8,639 bases of DNA from the NCBI GenBank assembly GCA_012842325.1, contig DUTA01000145.1, forward strand, positions 1 through 8,639. The letters are read 5' to 3'. Shown here piece by piece: positions 1 through 4,567 of the stretch. Position numbers and translations under genes: made by a program. The notes beneath the pieces are model-generated. The model saw nothing but the letters and a program-made list of their open reading frames with translations. It was not told the DNA's origin and did no database searches. Source of the stretch: Bacillota bacterium (GTDB taxonomy: Bacteria > Bacillota > DTU030). The first letter of the stretch is position 1. Each line of letters opens with the position of its first letter.

Positions 1-160
1 ATGCCTAGCTTAGGGTACTCTACGAAACCCTGGGTGATAGCTCTACGGAACCTCAGCGGCTTCAGCACAGCTTTATGAACACCAATTGTGGCGAGGTCTC
101 TCGCCTACTAAAGCTTGACGCGTACGAGCCGGGGGGCCTTGCTTGTCTTAAAAGTACGTA
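1..160 (+). other. Possible structured RNA or mobile-element end (no gene)
   Basis: No convincing reading frame covers this segment. It has structure instead. The 12-mer CTCTACGRAACC occurs twice (18-29 and 41-52, one mismatch, 23-base period). There is a short stem CCTA/TAGG at 4-14, a perfect 6-bp stem GGCGAG-GTCT-CTCGCC at 90-105 that can be extended past a bulged T, and CGTAC (121-125) can pair with GTACG (154-158). This G-rich, hairpin-dense, non-coding look resembles the 3' region of IS200/IS605-type tnpB elements, where the right end is transcribed as a guide (omega) RNA. That identity is an inference from general appearance; no transposase is in view and the left boundary lies outside the window. 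It could equally be another structured RNA. The strand is assigned from the direction of the following gene and is uncertain. Confidence 0.3.
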
Positions 161-171
161 ACTGTTATAAT
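143..171 (+). promoter_or_regulatory. Sigma-A-type promoter for the TM1266-like gene
   Basis: A -35 box TTGTCT (143-148) and a perfect -10 box TATAAT (166-171) are separated by exactly 17 bases. Transcription would start near 178, about 38 bases before the ATG at 216. The -35 box lies inside the structured segment at 1-160, so that segment may have supplied half of this promoter. Confidence 0.6.
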
Positions 172-215
172 AATATCAAAATTATACCTCAATAAGTGCC
201 TGGGAGGGTGGTTTT

Positions 216-470
216 ATGTCCTGCTACTATATTATCGGCGCCCGGGTAGAAAACAGGATTGGCAATGCAGTAAAATTGCAAGAGGTCCTTACAAAAAATG
301 GGTGTAAGATCAAAACACGCCTGGGGCTGCATGAAGTAAACGAAAATGCCTGTTCAAATGAAGGGATTATCATCCTGCAGCCCTATGGAACCAAGGAAGA
401 TGTTGAGACCCTGGTGAATGAGCTCAACAGCGTGGAAGGCGTAACGGCAAAGTATATTGATTTAAACTGA
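216..470 (+). CDS. TM1266-like small ACT-type putative regulator
   Basis: An 84-residue protein with no membrane segment. It alternates beta and alpha stretches: a first strand near residues 4-10, a helix near 17-28, a central strand ending in a TRLGLHEVNEN segment (34-44), a second strand GIIILQPYG (50-58), a helix with KEDVETLVNEL (60-70), and an exit through EGVTAKYIDL. This layout matches the TM1266-like family, often annotated as 'iron-only hydrogenase system regulator', which has an ACT/NikR-C-like ferredoxin fold and is commonly found near [FeFe]-hydrogenase maturation genes in anaerobes. No hydrogenase or hyd maturation gene lies in this window, so this copy stands alone; it has its own promoter (143-171) and terminator (489-531). 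The start is supported by GGGAGGG about 10 bases upstream of the ATG. The biochemical role of the family is not well defined. The family assignment comes from pattern only, without a profile search. Confidence 0.68.
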   Translation: MSCYYIIGARVENRIGNAVKLQEVLTKNGCKIKTRLGLHEVNENACSNEGIIILQPYGTKEDVETLVNELNSVEGVTAKYIDLN

Positions 471-488
471 AAATACCTTTGTCAGCAG

Positions 489-531
489 AAACCTCCACAG
501 ACAGTTAAAAACAACGTCTGTGGAGGTTTTT
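489..531 (+). terminator. Rho-independent terminator after the TM1266-like gene
   Basis: An 11-bp perfect GC-rich stem (CCTCCACAGAC, 492-502, with GTCTGTGGAGG, 516-526) extends with three A-T pairs and runs into TTTTT (527-531). The loop can form three further pairs (GTT/AAC). It starts 19 bases after the TAA of the preceding + strand gene and is among the clearest signals in the window. Confidence 0.9.
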
Positions 532-586
532 AATGGCTTCAGAGCAATGGCTCTGCCGGTTCTCGCCAGGTCAGTAAAAAGCTTGA

Positions 587-979
587 CTAAAATCTGATCA
601 CCCTCGGCTCTTCCGTAAAGGAATAAAAGACTGCGGTTGCATCCTCGAAGTAGAGAACCTCTGTATTGTCGTCATAGGGTGAATACATCCCCTGCAGTTC
701 TGGATACTTATCAAGCAAATGTTTTTTGGCCTCTACCCTGTCGTCTCTGATCAGCCTGCCCGTGACTCTAAGCCATTGGTCGCCGTCGCAGGCACAGATT
801 TCTACCTTGGGGTTGGCCTGGATCTGCCTGGATACGTCCTTGACCTTGCCCGTCTGGATATAGAGTTTGCCTTCAAAAATGTCCACTGTACCAAAGGGTC
901 TGACCCGCGGTTAATCTCCTTCTACGGTAGCCAAATAATAGGTCCCACATTTCCTTAAAAAATCATATACTTCCTCCAT
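587..979 (-). pseudogene. PPOX-like flavin-binding protein, broken by an in-frame TAA
   Basis: Read from the ATG at 979, the frame encodes a 130-residue member of the pyridoxamine 5'-phosphate oxidase-like split-barrel family, interrupted by one TAA at codon 23 (911-913). Before the stop it reads MEEVYDFLRKCGTYYLATVE and GD; after it comes PRVRPFGTVDIFEGKLYIQTGK. This is one continuous family sequence with a single residue replaced, most simply Gln (CAA to TAA, one transition). A ribosome site GAGGGGG sits 9 bases before the ATG. A downstream GTG at 886 could open a 99-residue frame, but it has no ribosome site and would lack the first strands that shape the FMN pocket. Family members bind FMN or related flavins and usually have poorly defined reductase roles. 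The gene begins 43 bases after the hrb stop on the same strand, so it probably was the last gene of that unit. A sequencing error is the main alternative to a true pseudogene. Confidence 0.8.
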
Positions 980-1022
980 CTTCCCTGCCCCCTCTTTTAT
1001 GCCCGTAGTTACGCCTCAGCAT

Positions 1023-1649
1023 TTAGATCTTTTTAAAATGAGAGGCGTCGTAGCCACAGATTGGGCAGATATAATCTGGCGGTAAGCTTTCCCCTTCATA
1101 GATGTGGCCACAAATCTGGCATTCAAATTTCGCCTGCTTTTTGTTTTCATCGGGCAAATATGTGGGGGCATTCTTGGGGCTCTTGCCCTTGATAACCTGA
1201 TGATAATAGGCATAGGTCATTGGTTGCCCCGGATTATTGAATATGTCTCCATCGATAACCTCGCCCAGGAAAACGGTATGGGTGGGTGCCTCCATTTTGT
1301 CGATTACCCGGCACACTATATAGCCACAGGAATCGGTAATAACCGGCAGGTTCTCCTTCAGCTCATAGGACACTTTTTTAAACTTATCCGTGTCCCTGCC
1401 CGACTTGAAGCCAAAGGTTCCAATAAGGGAAGGCGAAGATGTTTCGGCGAGGATGGATATGGCAAATCTATTGGTCTTCTTGATGCAGCTATTAGTATAG
1501 TTATCATGATTGATGCTAACGGCTATGGTCGCAGGAGTAGCTGTAACCTGCATGACGCTATTGGCCACACAGCCGGTCGGCCTTTCTCCATCCAGTGTGG
1601 TAATAATATATACCCCATAGGAAATATACCTGAAAACCTTGCTGTTCAT
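1023..1649 (-). CDS. hrb: High-molecular-weight rubredoxin (flavin reductase-rubredoxin fusion)
   Basis: A 208-residue soluble two-domain protein. Residues 1-160 form a flavin reductase-like FMN-binding split barrel: it opens with FRYISYGVYIITT, has the TGCVANSVMQVTATPATIAVSI core (25-46), and ends with AYYHQVIKGKSPKNAPTY (147-164). Residues 175-208 are a rubredoxin domain with Cys177, Cys180, Cys195 and Cys198 as expected Fe(SCys)4 ligands. The 14-residue spacing between the two pairs fits the short rubrerythrin-type rubredoxin rather than a classical one. This architecture is that of Hrb of Moorella thermoacetica, which takes electrons from NADH and passes them to FprA for NO or O2 reduction. 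Here fprA lies upstream on the same strand but is separated from hrb by a membrane protein gene. The start is supported by AAGGGGG 8 bases before the ATG. No clear promoter was found in the 152-base gap upstream, so it may be read from the promoter at 2284-2312. Confidence 0.88.
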   Translation of the reverse strand: MNSKVFRYISYGVYIITTLDGERPTGCVANSVMQVTATPATIAVSINHDNYTNSCIKKTNRFAISILAETSSPSLIGTFGFKSGRDTDKFKKVSYELKENLPVITDSCGYIVCRVIDKMEAPTHTVFLGEVIDGDIFNNPGQPMTYAYYHQVIKGKSPKNAPTYLPDENKKQAKFECQICGHIYEGESLPPDYICPICGYDASHFKKI

Positions 1650-1710
1650 TCTTTTTCCCCCTTTTCGTTACTTGATCCCATAGCCAACAGACGCCTGGAC
1701 AAAAGTTCAA

Positions 1711-1740
1711 TTACCCCGGGTTTTCATAAACTATTTCCAT
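1711..1740 (-). other. Possible 9-codon leader frame upstream of hrb
   Basis: An ATG at 1740 follows a very good ribosome site (AGGGGGAGAAGG) and encodes MEIVYENPG before a TAA at 1711-1713. The hrb start lies 61 bases further on. It could be a leader peptide, the remnant of a longer lost gene, or chance. The strong ribosome site is seen directly; any function is speculation. Confidence 0.25.
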
Positions 1741-1799
1741 TTCCTTCTCCCCCTGTTAACAATAATAATTTGCTGAATTATGCCATTTCCCTTTCAATC

Positions 1800-1817
1800 T
1801 TTTATAAATTTATAAAA
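1800..1817. repeat. Perfect 18-bp AT palindrome at the end of the EamA gene
   Basis: TTTTATAAA/TTTATAAAA is a perfect 18-bp palindrome overlapping the TAA stop codon (1802-1804) of the minus-strand membrane protein gene. Having only A-T pairs, it would make a weak hairpin. It might bind a dimeric protein or be a by-product of AT-rich sequence. Confidence 0.4.
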
Positions 1818-2227
1818 ACAAGTCCAATTAAGCAAATCAGAACACCCACCAGTTTAGTCCAGGTCAAGACCTCTTTGTAAAGCAGGGCACCGACAAAGAC
1901 TAAGGCCACGGCCAGAAAGGCACTGTGCACAATTTGGGCTGTGCTGACGGGCCAGCCAGCTCTGTAGGCATAAATCCAACCGATCTCCAGCCCGATCAAA
2001 ACAAGGCCAAAGACAAAGGGAGCCCAGTTAACTTTGCTGAGCTCGAGAACAATATTTCCCCCCCTTTTCACGACAAAAAATAAAAGCAGGGACATCACGG
2101 CCCCGACCAGGTAGGTTATCGTCAAAGAAGCCAGGGGATCCATGTCGTTGGGTACAGATTTGGCGCAGATTTGGTAGGCCACATTTGATAAGACGACCAG
2201 GGCGATGGGCCAAACATAATTGAACAT
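1802..2227 (-). CDS. EamA/DMT-type half-size membrane transporter
   Basis: A 141-residue, strongly hydrophobic protein with about five predicted membrane helices (near residues 3-21, 32-53, 68-88, 96-116 and 122-140). The C-terminal run LLYKEVLTWTKLVGVLICLIGLVFINL carries the typical EamA-domain ending (short acidic-containing loop, then a last helix rich in Gly, Leu, Ile). Full-length DMT exporters have two such five-helix repeats in about 290-300 residues; this protein has one, so it would need to pair with itself or a partner. Substrates of such half-size members are largely unknown. The ATG is preceded by AAGGAGGAAG at good spacing. A promoter lies at 2284-2312. It is the first gene of the likely unit that continues into hrb, and it interrupts the hrb-fprA neighbourhood; no functional tie to redox chemistry is evident in its sequence. 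Confidence 0.8.
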   Translation of the reverse strand: MFNYVWPIALVVLSNVAYQICAKSVPNDMDPLASLTITYLVGAVMSLLLFFVVKRGGNIVLELSKVNWAPFVFGLVLIGLEIGWIYAYRAGWPVSTAQIVHSAFLAVALVFVGALLYKEVLTWTKLVGVLICLIGLVFINL

Positions 2228-2283
2228 TTATCTTCCTCCTTATCAACCCGTAACCTGCTGTGTCGACAGGTGTCATCCGTATT

Positions 2284-2312
2284 ATTATAAAAGAGTTCTC
2301 TCTGCGCCACAA
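2284..2312 (-). promoter_or_regulatory. Promoter for the EamA gene (and perhaps hrb)
   Basis: On the minus strand a -35 box TTGTGG (2307-2312) and a perfect -10 box TATAAT (2284-2289) are 17 bases apart. Transcription would start near 2278. The leader holds a small inverted repeat ACCTG/CAGGT (2253-2271) just upstream of the ribosome site. The stretch from 2313 to the fprA stop at 2500 shows no gene, only the candidate terminator at 2428-2449. Confidence 0.6.
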
Positions 2313-2427
2313 CCTATTTTTTCCTTTTAGAAAGCCTTACCACCGCTTCCCTGAACATCTTGTTGGAGACTGCTGCTGACAGCGGATGCCGAGCTCTGCA
2401 ATTACAACGGCCGATCTTATACCAGGG

Positions 2428-2449
2428 AAAAAATGAGCCGCCCTGCGGC
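2428..2449 (-). terminator. Candidate terminator after fprA
   Basis: On the minus strand a 5-bp GC stem (GCCGC-AGG-GCGGC, 2437-2449) is followed after three bases by TTTTTT (2433-2428). It lies about 50 bases past the fprA stop. The stem is short, so it may be leaky, but the U-tract and position are right. Confidence 0.5.
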
Positions 2450-2499
2450 AGCTTCCTGGAAATTATACCCTAATTCTTCAAGCTTCAGCAAGCAAAGTT

Positions 2500-3723
2500 T
2501 TATTCTACTACCCTCTCCCTCATCTTCCCAATAAGCTCCATTACTCTGGCTTCTATCAGATTAAAATCTTCTTCCCCTGGTGCCCCGGCAAATTCCACGG
2601 ATTCAAGGAAATCCCACTTCATGTTATTTCTCTCAATTATTTCTTGCAGCTCCTTCTCGGCACCCCCTGACCAGCCATAGGAACCGAATCGAAATGCCAG
2701 CTTGCCTGTGATTCTCTTGCGGCCAAGCTCATTTAAAGCTGTAGCAACCGGGGGAAAAAGCTTGTACTCATAAGTTGGCGCTCCAATAATTATACCTGCA
2801 GATCGAAAAACAGTTGCTACCAGTTCACTATCACTCTCCAATGGCATTTCCAATTTGCTGTATTTGACGCCTTCCCTTTGCAGTATACCTTCCACATAAT
2901 CGACTGCTTTTTTAGTCATTCCGTACATGGAGCCCCATAAAATGGCGACCTCGTTCTTGCCTGCCCCTTCAGCATACCGGGCAAACCTGGCATAATCATC
3001 AATGATTTTTTGCGGATTTTTTCTGTACACTGGCCCATGGCCGGGTGCTATAATACTTATTTCCAGTTCTTTTGCTTTTTCAATGGCCTTGCGCATGCTG
3101 GGTGTAAAAGTGGTCATTACATTGGAGTAATACCTTATCCCTTCAAATTCATAAAAGTCCACCTCTTCAGGTGTCAGCTCATCATCAAAACAGTGGTCTC
3201 CTATCCGACCAAAAGCTCCAAACATATCACAGGAGAAAAGGGTTTTTGTCTCCCTTTCATAGGTGTACATGGTGTCTGGCCAGTGAACGTTTGGTACTGG
3301 ATGGAAACTCAACACCTTACCCTTGCCGAGGTCGAGAGTATCTCCTTCCTTGACAACCCTGATCTTATCTTCACCATAAAAGCATGCTACCATCCTGGCC
3401 GCTTTATCTGTACATATTATCGTAAAATCATCCTTAATTCTTCGGAAGTTTTCAATCCAGCCGGAGTGGTCCGGTTCCATATGGTTTACAATCAAATAAT
3501 CGATTTCTTGGGGATCAACGCCCATTTCTTCTAAGTTCTTATACAGTGTTTCCGGCACCCCGTCCCAACCAATAACCCCATCAATTATCGCCGTCTTTTC
3601 TCCCTGAACAATATAGGAATTCAGGGAAACCCCGTTGGCAATTTCCCACATTCCCTCAAATAGAATGTCATCCACATTCATAATAAGCATATGGATCCCG
3701 TCTGCCAGTTTCAACTTCTTCAT
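2500..3723 (-). CDS. fprA: A-type flavodiiron protein FprA (NO/O2 reductase)
   Basis: A 407-residue cytoplasmic enzyme with the two-domain plan of A-type flavoproteins. The N-terminal metallo-beta-lactamase-like domain (to about residue 250) holds the diiron ligand set: NHMEPDHSGW (His81, Glu83, Asp85, His86), His147 in NVHWPDTMYTY, Asp166 in SCDMFG, and His229 in APGHGP. The flavodoxin domain (about 255-400) has FMN-binding loops at 262-270 (LWGSMYGMT), 314-320 (GAPTYEY) and 346-355 (FGSYGWSGGA). All expected ligands are present, so it should be active. Family members reduce NO to N2O and/or O2 to water; in Moorella thermoacetica the electron donor is Hrb, which is also encoded in this window. 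The ATG at 3723 is preferred over an in-frame GTG at 3744: CAGGGGGG ends 7 bases before the ATG and would otherwise be inside the gene, and family homology begins at MKKLKLADGI. It is transcribed from 3863-3891, divergently from the hemerythrin gene. Confidence 0.95.
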   Translation of the reverse strand: MKKLKLADGIHMLIMNVDDILFEGMWEIANGVSLNSYIVQGEKTAIIDGVIGWDGVPETLYKNLEEMGVDPQEIDYLIVNHMEPDHSGWIENFRRIKDDFTIICTDKAARMVACFYGEDKIRVVKEGDTLDLGKGKVLSFHPVPNVHWPDTMYTYERETKTLFSCDMFGAFGRIGDHCFDDELTPEEVDFYEFEGIRYYSNVMTTFTPSMRKAIEKAKELEISIIAPGHGPVYRKNPQKIIDDYARFARYAEGAGKNEVAILWGSMYGMTKKAVDYVEGILQREGVKYSKLEMPLESDSELVATVFRSAGIIIGAPTYEYKLFPPVATALNELGRKRITGKLAFRFGSYGWSGGAEKELQEIIERNNMKWDFLESVEFAGAPGEEDFNLIEARVMELIGKMRERVVE

Positions 3724-3799
3724 GCTCAAGCCCCCCTGTTTCACATTTTCATAAATTTTTTCCCATAACCCCGGGCCTGATCACGCTGACGGTGGGAGT

Positions 3800-3824
3800 T
3801 TGATAGTGAGCATATTTATATCAA
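3800..3824. promoter_or_regulatory. Inverted repeat TTGATA-N13-TATCAA in the fprA leader
   Basis: Perfect 6-bp arms (3800-3805 and 3819-3824) lie between the fprA -10 box and its start codon. It may be an operator or a leader hairpin. The arms resemble half-sites of CRP/FNR-family regulators (TTGAT...ATCAA), but the 13-base spacer is far longer than the usual 4, so the link is weak. Confidence 0.3.
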
Positions 3825-3862
3825 CTTTTTTCTAGTTTGTTCTGTTATTTTCCAAATGGCCC

Positions 3863-3891
3863 ATTATAAGAATAGCATAAAAAAACAGCAA
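3863..3891 (-). promoter_or_regulatory. Promoter for fprA
   Basis: On the minus strand a -35 box TTGCTG (3886-3891) and a perfect -10 box TATAAT (3863-3868) are 17 bases apart. Transcription would start near 3857, giving a leader of about 134 bases, long enough to hold control elements. Confidence 0.6.
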
Positions 3892-3911
3892 GGATAAGTC
3901 CCGAAATCCTT
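3890..3911. promoter_or_regulatory. Inverted repeat AAGGAT-N10-ATCCTT at the divergent promoters
   Basis: Perfect 6-bp arms (3890-3895 and 3906-3911) overlap the upstream edge of the fprA -35 box and sit 25 bases upstream of the hemerythrin -35 box. A 22-bp two-fold symmetric site between two divergent promoters is a natural place for a dimeric regulator acting on both genes. No regulator gene is adjacent, so the binder is unknown. Confidence 0.4.
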
Positions 3912-3935
3912 AGCGTAGTTTCTCTCTTTTGCCTC

Positions 3936-3964
3936 TTGAATTTAGTCCCAAAAAATCATAATAT
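3936..3964 (+). promoter_or_regulatory. Promoter for the hemerythrin gene
   Basis: A -35 box TTGAAT (3936-3941) and a -10 box TAATAT (3959-3964) are 17 bases apart. Transcription would start near 3971, about 30 bases before the ATG at 4001. Confidence 0.5.
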
Positions 3965-4000
3965 CAATGTAATAAAACCAACCTGCTTAGGGGGGGTATT

Positions 4001-4411
4001 ATGTCAATAAAATGGACTCCTGATCTGTCGGTTGGTGTCAAACATATTGATGACCAACACAAAACATGGTTTGAAAAGGCCAATGACCTCTTTGAAGCGG
4101 GAAAAGCGCGAAAAGCTCACGATTACATCAAAACAATGCTCGCTTTCTTGGATGAGTATACCCAACAACACTTTAGAGATGAAGAAGCTTATATGGAAAA
4201 AATCGGCTTCCCTGAGCTTGAAGCCCAGAAGAAAGCCCACGCAAGCTTTGTCCAAGAACTTGCCAAGTTGAAGAGTGAGTATGACAAGTCCGGCGGCAAC
4301 ATCCTGGTCATCATCAATGCAAATAATATGGTTGTAAACTGGCTTACCAATCACATAATAAAAATGGACAAAAGAATAGGGGAGTATGTAAGATCTTTGG
4401 AGAGAGATTAA
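4001..4411 (+). CDS. Bacteriohemerythrin (O2-binding diiron protein)
   Basis: A 136-residue single-domain hemerythrin with no signal peptide or membrane segment. It opens with the family pattern WTPDLSVGVKHIDDQHK. Expected diiron ligands visible are His20, His57, Glu61 (HFRDEEAYM), His80 (KKAHASF), His118 and Asp123 (NHIIKMD). The seventh, normally a His four residues before His80, is Gln76 (codon CAG, 4226-4228). Prokaryotic hemerythrins bind O2 and are used for O2 storage, delivery, sensing or protection. The protein carries no output domain, so storage or scavenging is more likely than signalling. It is transcribed divergently from fprA, which suggests shared control and a role in oxygen or NO tolerance. 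AGGGGGGG precedes the ATG by 4 bases or more, depending on which Gs pair. A strong hairpin terminator follows at 4445. Confidence 0.92.
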   Translation: MSIKWTPDLSVGVKHIDDQHKTWFEKANDLFEAGKARKAHDYIKTMLAFLDEYTQQHFRDEEAYMEKIGFPELEAQKKAHASFVQELAKLKSEYDKSGGNILVIINANNMVVNWLTNHIIKMDKRIGEYVRSLERD

Positions 4412-4444
4412 CGTCTGATACACTATGCTATCTTGTTAGCTGAT

Positions 4445-4490
4445 ATCGCCCTTGGGCCGGTCTTTTCTCCGGCAGGGTGATTTCTTTGTT
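4445..4490 (+). terminator. Hairpin terminator after the hemerythrin gene
   Basis: ATCGCCCT (4445-4452) pairs with AGGGTGAT (4474-4481, one G-T pair), and inside it GCCGG (4456-4460) pairs with CCGGC (4469-4473) around an 8-base loop. A 3-base bulge separates the two stems. The tail is TTCTTTGTT. It begins 33 bases after the stop codon. Confidence 0.7.
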
Positions 4491-4567
4491 GCCATAACCA
4501 CCAGTACTGGCCAAATGAGACCCGTCAGGCACATAGGGGTGGTTGTGCCCTTCCTGAGCTTTGGGAT

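Noticed and set aside
1104..1880. A 258-codon open frame on the + strand
   Set aside because: It lies antisense to hrb and the end of the EamA gene, has no family resemblance, and hrb is clear on the other strand.
2430..2500. A short open stretch in another frame after fprA (LLKLEELGYNFQEAAAG)
   Set aside because: It has no start signal and would need a frameshift in fprA, whose C-terminus is already of normal length.
3010..3534. A 174-codon open frame on the + strand
   Set aside because: It is wholly antisense to fprA, whose diiron ligands are all readable on the minus strand.
3723..3744. GTG at 3744 as the fprA start
   Set aside because: The ribosome site CAGGGGGG would then be inside the gene, and homology begins at the ATG at 3723.
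4004..4423. A 139-codon open frame on the minus strand
   Set aside because: It mirrors the hemerythrin gene, which has a strong ribosome site and family motifs.
4428..4566. A minus-strand open stretch reading like NPKAQEGHNHPYVPDG after the diguanylate cyclase
   Set aside because: It has no ATG or ribosome site and overlaps the hemerythrin terminator. It might be a worn gene end but cannot be supported.
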